A program made the position numbers and the translations under genes. This document shows, piece after piece, positions 11,194 through 22,164 of a stretch of 64,000 nucleotides of DNA (position 1 is the first letter of the stretch; each line of letters starts with the position of its first letter). The stretch comes from Branchiostoma floridae (lineage: Eukaryota; Chordata; Leptocardii; Amphioxiformes; Branchiostomatidae), in the NCBI RefSeq assembly GCF_000003815.2, contig NC_049985.1, positions 15,904,355-15,968,354 on the forward strand. The letters are read 5' to 3'. Under the pieces are notes generated by a model. It was given only the letters and a program-made list of their open reading frames with translations, did not search any database and was not told the origin of the DNA.

Positions 11194-11422
11194 AATATAA
11201 ATCTTCATCTTTTTGAAGTAACAAGCCAAGCAGCAGTATAATCAAACAATGGATAGTGAGTAAAGCACCCAAAATGTACTTTGTCTGACTTGGACAAACG
11301 TTATAATCATCATAGAATGGTTTAAAAGGCTTACATCCCAAATGTGTAATCCTTTCTGAGATCATTCGAAGTATAACATCAATTAGTTTTGCATTGATTT
11401 TCTCAACGTTATGTGTAGCTAT
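11194..11422 (-). CDS. Possible terminal exon with one membrane segment
   Basis: A - strand open frame of 76 codons starts after a GCCTGTACAG acceptor and ends at TAA (11194). It reads INAKLIDVILRMISERI near the start and finishes with a hydrophobic run, YILGALLTIHCLIILLLGLL, followed by QKDEDLY, which would make a C-terminal transmembrane anchor with a short acidic tail. No poly(A) signal is close and no partner exon was found. AT-rich DNA gives frames of this length by chance, so this stays a weak call. Confidence 0.25.
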
Positions 11423-11670
11423 CATCCTGTACAGGCCTGCTCTTGAATGCCTTTAGGGCCATATAAATTGCATTTACCCTTTTTAAGGTCAGTAAACTTT
11501 TCATAATAAATATATAGATTGCAAAAAATTATAAAGAGTGTTGTACATGTGTAATAATGATTTTCGTTGTTCATCTCTGCATGTTACATTGTATGTTGAT
11601 GAGTGTCAAACTGTTAAACCAATCCAACACGGCATTTTGTGGATACTCTATAATGCAAGTTTGATGGGAT

Positions 11671-11842
11671 TAAATTTTGCGGTAGTGGGAAAACGAGTGT
11701 TAGCAGTTGTTTTGATTTTGCAGTGGTTTTGTGTAGCACCATATACACTGAAGTTGCATACTAGTACTGTCATGAAAAAACTTTCCTAGTAGTTTTAATT
11801 TTGGGGTAAAACGTTCTCGCAAAAACCACGAACAGTAAACTA
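11671..11842. repeat. Old MITE copy, related to 39975-40105
   Basis: Contains TTTTGCGGTAGTGGGAAAACG, a CTAGTAC(T)GTCATGAAAA centre and TTCTCGCAAAAACCACGAAC. A related sequence runs near 40 kb in the opposite orientation with GTAGTGGTTTTACG and GTACTTTCCTAGCAG. Confidence 0.35.
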
Positions 11843-12901
11843 GCTGCAAACATTTCTGCATCTACAGATATTATAACAAGATTAAATGACCAAGTTCAAA
11901 CTAGATTTATGGTTTTATCCCAAGGGCAAATTGTCCGAACTATGATTCTAACCTCTAAGAGGAAGCCGTTGGGTCAGCCAGCATCACCGCATGCTTGACT
12001 GTATTTCATCATCTTACCAACGACCACCTTCGTACACATCTATCTTGTCACAAGAACCTTTTGGATCATCCATATCCTGGATGGGCAGCCGTGCATGATC
12101 TATCACCCTTCAGCACATGATAGGGATCATGCTTTAAAGTGGGCAGAAACTTTCATACATCACATCTTCTCAAAGTATACAACTTGTGGAACTATGACAA
12201 ATGGGTTACATCAACGGTTAAAACAAGTGACAGGCAGGAGGGATGACAGTTGCCAGCATATTCAGGATGTTTCTCTCCACAATGTCACATAGAGAAGACA
12301 GAAAATGGGATGGTCCAAGGCCACTTCCTGCAGTACCAACTAACCAGAAAGGGGGATATTGCAGGCTGCACATTACATCCAAATGTGATAGAGAAACTGT
12401 TCAATAATCAATATGTTTGTCTAAAATTAATTTTTCTAAATTCATTGTTTATTTATTGTTTATTGTTCATTGACTCCTTGTAACCAGATTAATACATGAA
12501 AGGTTAAAGTGCCAATCTTAATCTGTTTCTTATCATTGTATTGTTCCAAGAAAAGTACTGAGCAACAAGCACCATATCAAAAAACACAAGACCAATCAAT
12601 ACACTTATTAATGAGTAATCTATTGACAGCGAAACGCATCTACATGTAGCATTTGTAGCACACAAGAAGGTTGCACCATATATCCATTGAGCTGACCAGA
12701 GTAATATCAGAAAAATCAGTTATGGGATGCTATCTCTCTCAAGGTATTATCCTAAATAGTGCACCGAGCTTTCCCTAATGATAGAACAAAATAAGAAACC
12801 AGTCGGTGATGTCTTCGGAAATCTAGTGGGATGAACAAAGGATTTCCCTATTACGCTGGCACCATCCTGGCTACCACCAGATATTACCGGACTAGAGTTA
12901 G
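11843..12901. other. Noncoding, no gene seen
   Basis: Short ORFs on both strands without convincing splice borders. Confidence 0.35.
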
Positions 12902-13102
12902 TTAATAGGATGCTTTTTTTCTCCTTTGCCGAAGCTTCTTTGTAGAGGAACTCAATTCGTCATCGCGTCCCAGTGTGCTACAAAACAAAACATGCCCACA
13001 AAACCTAACGACTTCTACGTAGGGAGCTGGAATCAGCCGAGGACTTGCATAACTTTTTACCTCAGAGAAAAATTTGTTTGGGGAAGAAACTCTCGACAAG
13101 CC
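12902..13102 (-). CDS. Possible last two exons of a small - strand gene
   Basis: Segment 12977-12902 follows a very good - strand acceptor (TGTTTTGTTTTGTAG) and reads TLGRDDELSSS, then a basic end KKLRQRRKKASY and TAA. Segment 13102-13061 (42 nt) ends GAG|GTAAAA, and joining the two keeps the frame open across the junction (...NFSL-S-TLGRDD). The intervening intron would be only 83 nt, short for a chordate but possible. The acceptor of the upstream piece is weak and nothing further upstream was found. Function unknown; the basic tail could be a nuclear localisation signal. Confidence 0.25.
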   Translation of the reverse strand, partial: GLSRVSSPNKFFSEVKSYASPRLIPAPYVEVVRFCGHVLFCSTLGRDDELSSSTKKLRQRRKKASY

Positions 13103-13769
13103 CTTTAAAGTCAGAAGCAGCATTACTGCTTAACCAGAACACTTCAAAGGGAGGTTCATTTGAGCATCTGGCATATTTTCAATTCCGAATAGTTTTCCAA
13201 GTACATGACTACCAGATGAGGAGGCTTAATGTATCATACAGACACCCAGCAGACCGTAACAAGCAGACGCCCTTGGAACGACCTCAACAGTTTTGCGGAG
13301 CTCCTCTCAAAGGCTTTTATGACCCTTACCATATCTAAGTCTGTTCTAATCCTTGTTGGAAGTTGCAATAAAGAATGGGAGAAAGTCCTGCATGCGCAAG
13401 GTCGTGGCAAGGGGGGGTTTCAAGGCCTAGCCAATTAGTGTGGTAATAACAAGCATGTCTGCATGGCTGCAAAAGAGATTTTCTTGTTTCTCATCGGTAA
13501 ATGAAAGTGATTTCAAACTAGTTTAGCTCAAATGAACTTAACGAATAGAAACTGATGAGCTAAATCTAATATTCCACTGGGTCGTGACAAAAAAGACAGT
13601 ATGTACAATGTACAGTCTTTACTGTTACACGATGATGACTGTTTCATTGTACTAGGGAAGTTACCCTAGAGCTCTTTTCAACAAGAACAATGAACAGTGG
13701 ATCTGCTTAAAGTCCTGTCCTAAGGACTATAATCCTTCCAATTCAAGCAGCGTACAATGTACATGTTGG

Positions 13770-13848
13770 GTGAGTGACACAGCTGAGATTCAAACACATC
13801 ACTTCTTCGTCCAGAAGCGAAGTCACTAACCACTGCACTATAGACTGA
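13770..13848 (-). repeat. tRNA-derived SINE remnant
   Basis: On the - strand there is an A-box-like TAGTGCAGTGGTTAGTG and, 35 bases on, a B-box-like TGTTTGAATCTC. The tRNA folds are broken, so this is a SINE head or tRNA pseudogene and not a working tRNA. Confidence 0.5.
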
Positions 13849-14195
13849 TCCCAAGTCTTTTTGTTACAATATTATGTCAGTGCCCACTCAAAGCAATCTA
13901 AACCAATAGCCAAAAATAACCACATTCATATTTCTCTCTATCTCATTCCATCCAAGAACACTGCCATATCAAAGTTGGTTATGGCATGACTAGAGATCTA
14001 CAACATTCATAACTTGAATGTACAGCCGAAACATTTCCCATAATAAAGATAAGATTTGTGCTTTCCCTTTATTACATTTCTTCCCTCTCAGCAATGCAGT
14101 ACATCACAACTTGCAGCTCGTTTCATGATAAGTTTGGTCGGATCTTTACTCATTTCAACAATCGCAGTCTTTCTAAACACTGTTTCTCTCTACAG

Positions 14196-14224
14196 GTCAG
14201 GAAATGTTAATGGAAATGCTTGAG
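14196..14224 (+). CDS. Small exon of a + strand gene (exon a)
   Basis: A 29-nt piece lies between the strong acceptor TTTCTCTCTACAG and the donor GAG|GTAATA. It enters with two bases of a split codon and reads QEMLMEMLE, ending in phase 0. It continues in frame into the exon 65 bp downstream. The gene's 5' end was not found. Alone it would not be called; the in-phase neighbours make it credible. Confidence 0.4.
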
Positions 14225-14289
14225 GTAATAACGGTGGTTATGAAAGTATGGACCTGACAGATTGTTACAAAATAATATATTTGTTTCAG

Positions 14290-14367
14290 GAAAAACTCGG
14301 AAATGCAGCTGCGTCTTTTGCACATACATTTGTGCTACATACATTCCAAGAAGGACTTAAAAAGCTG
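14290..14367 (+). CDS. Internal exon of the same + strand gene (exon b)
   Basis: Exactly 78 nt between TATTTGTTTCAG and CTG|GTAAAT, 26 sense codons, phase 0 at both ends: EKLGNAAASFAHTFVLHTFQ followed by EGLKKL. The intron before it is only 65 nt, the intron after it 3.4 kb. The peptide is a likely pair of amphipathic helices. No family is recognised from it alone. Confidence 0.45.
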
Positions 14368-14414
14368 GTAAATGACTGTTGAAAAGTTAATATTTGGTAA
14401 ATCCTGTCACTTAC

Positions 14415-14709
14415 TTAAGACAGTTGAAATGTGTGAGCATTTTCAAAATCATATCCAGTTGCTTTGAGTATATGAAGTTTCGAGTTTCCGTCAATATATA
14501 CTGTTCTCAATAGTCTTGGCATGTATAGCACTATTGTAGCATCACCGGAAGAGATTTGCCTGTAGGGTTCAACTTCACAAACTAATATGAAACAATCTAC
14601 CTTTAACAAATTATTCATTTTCTGCCTTGCTCTTGTAATTGGTTCCCTGCTGCATATGAAATCAGCCACGAGCGTGCAGCCCTGCCCTAGGTCAAGGTAA
14701 TACATGCTG
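14415..14709 (-). CDS. Possible terminal exon, opposite strand to exons a-c
   Basis: From a - strand acceptor (GGAAGGTCTCTCAG) a frame of 97 codons runs to TAA at 14417-14415. It reads LGQGCTLVADFICSREP early and DATIVLYMPRLLRTVYID, then LHILKATGYDFENAH late. A GTAAGT sits directly after the stop, and AAG|GTAGAT occurs inside, so the true end is uncertain. It overlaps the large intron of the + strand gene. The frame length is within chance for this AT content; I keep it because acceptor, frame and composition agree. Confidence 0.25.
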
Positions 14710-15132
14710 AGAGACCTTCCAATTAGTGTTGTAACAGTACAGAGACTGCCAAGTCCAGTGAATCAACGGTTCACAACATGGTCACTGAGCAGCGCTCCAG
14801 CGTACATGGAACTTTTCAGCTGTCAACTTTGATGAATCTTACAGTCAGTGGTTTGGGCTCTGGTACAAGATTTGAATACTTGATCATTATTTGCAGTCAG
14901 AGTCAGACACAGGGTTAGTTCTTTATGAAAACGGGTGGTATCAACCTAGGTACTATTTGTGTCAATTAATTCCAATTATAAAAATCGCAAAACTTTTACA
15001 CAGCACTTGTGATAAAATCGTGCAAAATAGGTTTTCAAGCACAACAGACTGTGACAATTAAATGTCATGTCAAAGTTTGATATGGTACAACAGAGAAAGC
15101 TTACAATTATTGTCTTACTGGTTCCAAGTTAA

Positions 15133-15360
15133 GGTATCTCACAGCATTTGGTGGACCGGTGCAGCACTGCGAGATTCGAAAGATGACTCAATGAAATTTA
15201 GAGATAGAGAACGAATTTTCTTACGTTTTGTTTATTTTGTTCTCTTCTAAGTCATACTTTTACGTATAACCCAATATCTAAATTATAAAAAATCGGCAAA
15301 AATAACACAACACTGCCACAGTGAACAAAACCCGCAGTGCCCCAAGTGCAGTGAGATACC
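15133..15360. mobile_element. MITE with GGTATCTCAC ends
   Basis: The left end GGTATCTCACAGCATTTGG and the reverse complement of the right end (GGTATCTCACTGCACTTGG) match with few differences; 228 bp long with an AT-rich middle. No coding capacity. Confidence 0.65.
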
Positions 15361-16046
15361 ACCTTTACAAACATCTCAGCAAGTGTAGTCATTACAATGT
15401 ACACTACAAAGTTAAATGGCATATTCTCAGTTTATAGCTTGCCAAGTTTGGAAGATTGCTGCAGGGCAGAGCCGAGGCGGAATATGGATGATAATCTGCG
15501 GGAATTTATCTCGATGCAAAAACTTCTATTATAGATTAGTCTGCTGCTTAAGGCTGCAGCACAAAGACTGGAACCACAGGACAAATGAGGGAGTGATTCC
15601 AGCTGCAGATAGGGCCATCCACAAGGCTCCAGACTGTCTCTGCGACAGATCTGTGTCCAGATTTATGACAAACTGATTGGAAACCATTAAAAACTCATGC
15701 ATTATACCACATCAATCAGATATAAGCTGTACTTTAAACTGCAGCACAAGACAGTAATATTGCAGAGAGGGGATCGCTGTCTTTCTTTTTATAGGAGTTA
15801 GAAACTTTGGATCGATTCAGTAAACTTCAAAACAAACGGTTTTCTAAAGAATATAATAAGTACATAATGATACTCTACGTAATAGCACGTTCTGTGCATA
15901 ATATATGTTCTACCTTTTTAAATATTCTGTACCTACTTGTTTTGAAACACACTGTTTATTTCTACATTTGTCTACAGTCCTTTTTTTTGCTGTTTCTGCA
16001 TGGTATATTGAAGACAATGGGTACAGCCTTTACTTTGGTTACGGTG

Positions 16047-16766
16047 TTACAGAACTTTTGATGTGTGCCCAGACTTGTAGAACAAAGATGTTCCGATGAC
16101 ACTACAGTATGCATCAATCCACAAGTTTGCACTACTTCCCTGATGATGTGGACAAAAAATGCATTTTATGACTCGGAATGACAGATTTACCATATTTCCA
16201 GCTGATAAGACTGCCCCGCACTGCTCTGCCATGAAAGAAACGGATACGTGCAGAGATAATCGTGTTCATCCCTCTTCACGTCATTTCCTGTCCTGTCTGG
16301 TACGCAGCATCTCTCTGCAGACATTGGATTTGACCAATGTCCAGACTCCTGTGGTGCCGTCTGTGGCTCCCGTGGAAAAGATCCTATCTTCCGCTTTCTA
16401 ATTACAGAATAAGTGCACACAGTCTGGGCGACCAGACAGTCCTGTGGAGCCTGTCTCTATCTCCGAGACACAGCGGTCTCCGAACTTCAGACACATCTAA
16501 CTCCTTAGGCCATCTAAGAGTCGTTACAAGAGACTTTTCTTGGAAGTTTCTCACATCAGAGTCTCCAACAGTCTTCACCATTACATAGCTCATTTCCTTT
16601 TCTTCTGGGCTGAGTCTTTCTTTTAGACATCTAACATGGAATCATTTGGGTGGAATATCAATGTGTTCAACTGCTTTTGTCAATGAGCATTTGTGATGAC
16701 AGGAGAATATTTCAAGTGTATCACAGACAAGTTTTTTTATATCTTGTAGCTCGTTATCTAATATAA
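16047..16766 (-). pseudogene. Decayed coding-like block
   Basis: Three overlapping - strand frames read protein-like sequence in succession. The first follows an acceptor ending TTATATTAG (about 16762), reads DNELQDIKKLVCDTLE and KAVEHIDIPPK, meets an in-frame TGA (about 16643), then continues as LKERLSPEEKEMSYVMVK and LRWPKELDVSEVRR. A frame change near 16410 leads to RKRKIGSFPREPQTAPQ, and another near 16220 to FRVIKCIFCPHHQGSS with TAA at 16047. Purines dominate first codon positions. This fits a degenerated gene or transposon ORF. The + strand also offers a short exon after CTCTCTGCAG at 16324 (GFDQCPDSCGAVCGSRG to TAA), so the strand is not certain. Confidence 0.3.
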
Positions 16767-17801
16767 CAGAAGTTCAGCAGACAGCGCCTCTCTGCTGATG
16801 GTGATCATGGGAAGAGTGTCCATACAAGGCAAAGTAGGCCCCAGCAAGTAAATTTTAGGGACGAAATCAGCGTGCTCATTATTTTTCCCCTCAAAAGACA
16901 GTCAACATAGCAAAAAAGTACCAAAAGGCCAAAATATGCCATGTTGTAGCCTTGAATGAACGTACTTGTAGAAGTGACACCGTTGTAGAAATGAAGTTTG
17001 ATAGTCTCTAAGAGTGTGTGGCCAACTTGGTGATACCAGTGTACAGCACTGGTGCCACTTTGTGCAGTTCTTGAATACAGGAAAAAAGACTTGTTGGCTG
17101 TGATACCATATTTTTTTGCTACTTGTTACAACATTTATAGTGTTTATTTTGAAAATTTAGCCATCTTGTTTTTTTTTTACTAAACTTACTTTTTTTGCCC
17201 TTTCACAGTAAATCTGGACTTTGCAGAGGAAGTCATCCATAAAATTCACTTGCTGTTGACTAACATGATAATGAGATACTAATAACATGTCATATTGGAG
17301 CTGTATATTGCTATATTCAACAAGTTAGAGGTCTACTATCCGCCCATTCCTCATTAACTGGGAAAATTGGAGGTAGAAAATTGTAAAAAATAAAGTTGTC
17401 CAAAACGCTTACCTGCTGGTATGAACTTGTTACCACTTATATCGACTATCTTTTGCTATTTTTGTCTGGTGCTAACACGCTTAATTTTGGAGATATTTGA
17501 TTTTTAGTAGGCCATGTCATCTTTCCTACAATTTCGTAATAAAGAGCATATTACTACACAGAGAAATGTTCCAGCAAGTAATAGTGGATTAACAACAGCC
17601 AAATTAGCGAATTTTCCAACCCAAAACCTTCAAATTACACGCCAATGAGAAATATTTAACCGCCGTGTCATTTGTTTCGGAATAATCATCAAAATTACTA
17701 GCTATTAAGTTTGCTACATTTGTATAAAAGTAAATAAATGATATATTTGTTTTCTGATATGAAGACAAACCGTTTAATACTCCTTAACTTTCACCCTGTA
17801 G

Positions 17802-17867
17802 GATGGGATAAGAGCGATAGAATATATTTATGAAAATGGTTGGAAGCAGGCGATATCTATTCTACAG
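17802..17867 (+). CDS. Internal exon of the + strand gene (exon c)
   Basis: A 66-nt phase-0 exon between TTTCACCCTGTAG and CAG|GTAAAT reads DGIRAIEYIYENGWKQAISI, then LQ. It joins exon b (ends KKL) without frame change across a 3.4-kb intron. The pattern G-x-x-A-x-x-(6)-ENGWK-x-x-(5)-L resembles helices 4-5 of the CARDs of RIG-I-like helicases (G...A..LL...GW...L), so a death-fold domain is a possibility, offered as a guess. No following exon was identified. Three good acceptors, three good donors and matching phases are the main support. Confidence 0.45.
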
Positions 17868-18645
17868 GTAAATGCCAATGAACTGTGGTAACGTAAATTA
17901 CAGAATCTCTAACATTTGGAGGAAAGCCGAATAGTGTACATACTGGCTCTATTTGGACTGATCAGGTCATGTTCGTCTATAATGCTGGACCTCTTATCTT
18001 CATGTTGCTAACTCAGAGTAGCAAAAAAGTGTATCTTTGTTATCCGGAATAGCCGTATAATCTTGTTCGTCCTGTACCCACCCGGACTCTGCGGAAAGAC
18101 ACCCAAGATATGCAAGGTCTCTATCTTGGCGGGGTCTATTTAAATACATGCTAAGTAACAAAGGATTCACGCAATCACACGCTCTAGGTCAGAACCGCTT
18201 CGTCCTCGCGTCCTTTAATCAAGTCTTTGGGAATAGCAGGACATGATGCGATGGCAACATGCACCAGATGGACAGGGCCTTTCTAGCACAAGCTTTCGAT
18301 ATTGGAAAGACAACAAACTAAACACCAGTTATCGCAATTTTTATAAAACATTTTTTAATGTCAGGAAAATTTTTGTTCGTGGAACAAACACAATGTCACA
18401 TCAATACAGAATGAATGTGCTACCTAACAAAATGTCCATCCATACAACTTATATCGTGTGGTTAAATAATACTGGCAGAAAGAACTGTGTAATATGTGTA
18501 TAACAAGGCTTTTGTTGATGAGCAAGGCTATAAACAACACTATCATATAGCCAGGCGCCGCGGACCAATCAGAAGGCCCCGTTCCACGTTGGTTATGACG
18601 CCGTAACACAAAGATCCAGGCCAGGCAGGTGGGTTTCGCTCCTCT

Positions 18646-18755
18646 GATTGGTCAGAATGAATCGACACCGGCACCGGTGTCGATTTGCATCGACACCGGC
18701 ACCAGCGTCGATGCAAATCGACACCGGTGCCGTTGTCGATTCATTTTGACCAATC
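18646..18755. repeat. 110-bp near-perfect palindrome with octamer and CCAAT motifs
   Basis: The two 54-base arms differ at only about four positions. The ends are GATTGG and CCAATC (CCAAT boxes facing out). Inside are three imperfect 20-bp palindromic units of the form CGACACCGG(C/T)(A/G)CC...GTCG, separated by ATTTGCAT (18683-18690) and ATGCAAAT (18711-18718), the POU octamer in opposite orientations. More CCAAT boxes flank it at about 18564 and 18804. Confidence 0.85.
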
Positions 18756-19143
18756 AAAAGTAGCGATACACACAAGAAAGTAAGATATATGCAGGCATGC
18801 AATTGACCAATAAAAAGGAGCGAAACAAATACCAGAGCAGAGGGAATAAGTACAGACTGTAAGGGGGATGGCTCCTTCTAACATTGATAATGAGTTTTGT
18901 TCGTTCTAAAAAGCCCGCAATGTTTCGGATATTTTCTGTGGAAATTTTTGGTTTCAAAATGCAGTGTGTAATCTCCTTACATATGCACGTACCAAAGAAC
19001 AAATGTGAATTTTCAGAAATTCGATAAAGGACACACAGGGATGTCGATCTCGGAGATTGGAGGACGAATCTTGAAAAGAAAAGGGGGAGTAGTGTAACAG
19101 TGGTGTTCAAGGACTGCTAAACCGAAGACGCCTAATGGCTTAA

Positions 19144-19226
19144 GCCTTTTGGCCGAGCGGTTTGCACATTCGATTTGTGATCCGGCTGCCCGGTCTCGGC
19201 GCGGGTTCGAATCCCGGGAGTCGGGG
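19144..19226 (+). repeat. Degenerate tRNA-like sequence (pseudo-tRNA or SINE head)
   Basis: A-box TGGCCGAGCGG and B-box GGGTTCGAATCCCG are intact and spaced as in a long-variable-arm (Ser/Leu type) tRNA. The acceptor stem does not pair (AGCCTTT against GAGTCGG) and the T stem has a mismatch, so it is not a working tRNA gene. RNA polymerase III promoter boxes could still be active. Confidence 0.55.
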
Positions 19227-19934
19227 TGTTGTTTCTTTCTGTTCTTACTCGCCCCTCGTATTTCTACATTCCTATGAGAAATGAAAAGTCCCAGCATCGT
19301 AAAATTCACTGAAACAGGAACATATAAACAGACTGCATTGTGACTCTATGGCAAGCCAAGCTCACCTACAGTAACATTACAGCAGATAATACGTCTTTGG
19401 TTGATGTGCTCTTGCTGAACATCCGATGACATGTTGAAGAAAAAAAATGGTAACGTAAATTATATGGTAACGTAAATTATATTTATGCTTTTAATGATAA
19501 ATAAAATTTTAACAAACAGCTCTGGAAAGATTAACTCTGCAGGCAATTACTTATCTGGGAGCATTCTTTCCTATGAGTACAAAAGTAATGATCTTTCTAT
19601 ACATTCTAAGGGACTTATTATGGTAACGTAAATTATATCAAAAAAGTGACAAACGGCCTGAGATTGGCGGTTATAGTCATGTTTCCAACATTCGTGCTTT
19701 ATGTGTTCTGTCATTTGTTTGTTACGCAACACCACTGTTTAGCAGATAAAACAGTGAAAAAATTATCGGAAAATGTCTTTTCGTAAGCGAATTACACCCA
19801 ACAGAAGTTCGGTAACGTAAATTATACAAAAGTTGGCGACAAGAATAAAACGGCATCTGACGTAAAAAGGTCGTCTGCTGGACAAGTTCATCAACACGTG
19901 ACAAGCCGGCCTAAGTGGTTGATGTAAATTATGA

Positions 19935-20960
19935 CTGAAAATTTAAAGACCTAACGTCTTTTCATTATCAGAATGCCACGATATTCACCTTTATAGCATT
20001 TCCGACACGTGTTTTTAGCGTGTTTCTAAGCAAAACCTTACCCAGGACGACCAAAAGGCAACTAACAATGGTGGGAAAACATTGCTTAGCATATTACTAC
20101 CATGTACTTGTAACGGAAAAGGGCAAAATACGTAGTCATTGTGTCTTTAAAGAAAACTGTGGCCCGCTGCTAATGTGCGACAGCAATTTGCCCCTTTAAC
20201 GAGGAATGGGCGTATCTCATCATAGTTGTATGTAATAATAAAGAATTGTCTCCTCTGTCCATGCTCCCCCCCAAAAAAAATGTATTGTACAAGCTTTGAA
20301 TTTTGTACAAAACATTAAGAACTTGAACTGAAAGTTTGTACCAATTTGAAAGCAACACTTTCATCTTGCTATTACTGAACAAGACATAATATGGACCTCT
20401 TGTATCAAACATACGTGTAACTGCAATTAGAGTAACCATTCTCGGGCGTGTGGCCATTATACCGTGTTTACTATCCTACACAATGATCTGAAGTTTTGCA
20501 TCCAGTCAAATCTGAAGTTCCTTTTAACTAACATTAATTGACAGCACTTTCCCTTTGATGTCGTCATGCACAGAATGCTTGTATTGAACTTGGCTGTAAT
20601 TAGGATATTAGTCCATGTGTACATTCCTGCAGTCAGTGGCACGTGAAATACAGTTAAGCTACCTTCTTACAAATTTGTAAATTTGACTTGACAAAGCCAT
20701 AGAAGCATAAGAAAGTCTGTTCTTGAAATGGACTATAGCATTAGGCCTCAACAAGTAAATTCTATGGATCACATCAATGCATGCATTGATTTTTGCCTAT
20801 TTCTCTTCCAACTATTTGAAAAAAGAAAAGAAATGCTAAAGGTTTTCTGCTCAATGGTTTAAATGTGGACACTTCTACTGTACATTATCATTAAATACAG
20901 AATAAAAGCCTTATTGGTTGTGATACCATGTTTTATCTCTGAAATTACATTACAAAGTTG
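19935..20960. other. Noncoding, no gene seen
   Basis: Two abutting - strand frames (20642-20457 and 20457-20170) are open but show no splice sites or recognisable motif. Confidence 0.35.
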
Positions 20961-21175
20961 CCGTGGGGCCGCGTAGCGCAATCCGCAGCACATTTGACTC
21001 AGGTCCAGAAGGTCCTGAGTTCGAACCCCGCCGTGTCACCGATCTTGTGCCCTTGGTAACACGACTTTCCTCATGATCACTTCACTCAAATGAAAAATGA
21101 GTATATAGGCTACAAAGGTCTTCAGCAAGTTGAAGTTGGTAGCCTCAAAAACGAAAGAAGAAAAGAAGAAGGTTT
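20961..21175 (+). mobile_element. tRNA-derived SINE
   Basis: tRNA-like head with A-box GCGTAGCGCAATCCGC and B-box GAGTTCGAACCCC, then a body with CTTGTGCCCTTGG and ACACGACTTTCCTC, ending in an A/G-rich tail (GAAAGAAGAAAAGAAG). The same head-body join occurs at 31963, so this is a dispersed family. Confidence 0.75.
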
Positions 21176-22164
21176 ATGGTCTCTAAATTTGAAATGAAGG
21201 GATTTTCAATTTTTGTTCATTTTTTTTGCATTCTTGCATTAAACTTAAACACTGTAGAGGACATTATCCACAAAATTTACTTGTTGTAGCCTTAGAACAT
21301 ATAAAAGGGAAACATCCCACCACACAGACCTTCTGTTGGACAGAGATACTTCCTTCCCTGTAATAAGCTAGCTCTTAATGTTTCAGACAGCCTCACTCAA
21401 ATTCATAGACTACCTCTTATTTTTATCAGTAGGGGAGAATGGACCATCTCTGCATTTTATTAAACCATTTAACATCATGGCTAAAAGGCGGCCCCTTAAT
21501 AAATGGGCAGGCCAGTGTCAGAGAAAATGGGTCTGCCTGCTAAATTGACTCTCTGAGTAGAGCTGTAGGTCTATTTCTCTTGCAGCTAGACATTTTAATG
21601 AATCAGGTTAAAAGAGGGGCTCATTCCAATCACAGCTTTAGGCACTAACATGTGCGTCTGTATCTCTCTTTACCTAGAAAACTCCACTACAGGGGAGCCT
21701 ATAACAACAAACAACACAGACTGTCTACTTTGTCAGATTAAGTTTCCAGACTTACTGGTGTCGCGGGATGCTTGGATATGAGAGTCTAACCACGTCTGCA
21801 GACACTACCCTTCAAACTAGTAACCAAGACGTCGTTAACAGACTTTGGCACGTCTGTGGCTCAGTCAGACATGTGGAGCCAATGGCTGATGATATCATAC
21901 ACTCAGGATGGAAGGATCAAGACTGTCTACTCTAGTAGGTTCTTCACTACCCATCCTTACCATATCCATATATCAAGTACAGTATATTATCAACATGGTA
22001 CTACTGTGTTGGTCTAGCAAATGCTTTCATGGACAAATGATGAAGAAACAGTTTTCAGAATAGAACATGATGGGTAGGTTACTGGTATCAGTTTTACAAG
22101 ATGGATTTAATAAAAGGGATATACAACCTTACATTGATATACAACATGCATGATGTGCTGTGCT
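21176..22164. other. Noncoding, no gene seen
   Basis: 21470-21960 is unique, GC-balanced sequence without exon signals; possibly regulatory. Confidence 0.35.

Larger units (their letters stand above)
17886..19933 (+). repeat. Scattered copies of a 17-mer, TGGTAACGTAAATTATA
   Basis: Five near-exact copies on the + strand at 17886-17901, 19448-19464, 19465-19481 (direct tandem), 19621-19637 and 19810-19826, plus a degenerate one at 19916-19933. Spacing is irregular (17, 156, 189 and about 107 bp in the main cluster). Flanking bases are not duplicated, so only the motif is repeated. Confidence 0.7.

Noticed and set aside
18754-19110. 118-codon - strand ORF with hydrophobic runs (receptor-like)
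   Set aside because: Runs into the flank of the palindrome and has no splice or start support.
19144-19226. Functional tRNA gene
   Set aside because: Internal promoter boxes are intact but acceptor and T stems do not pair.
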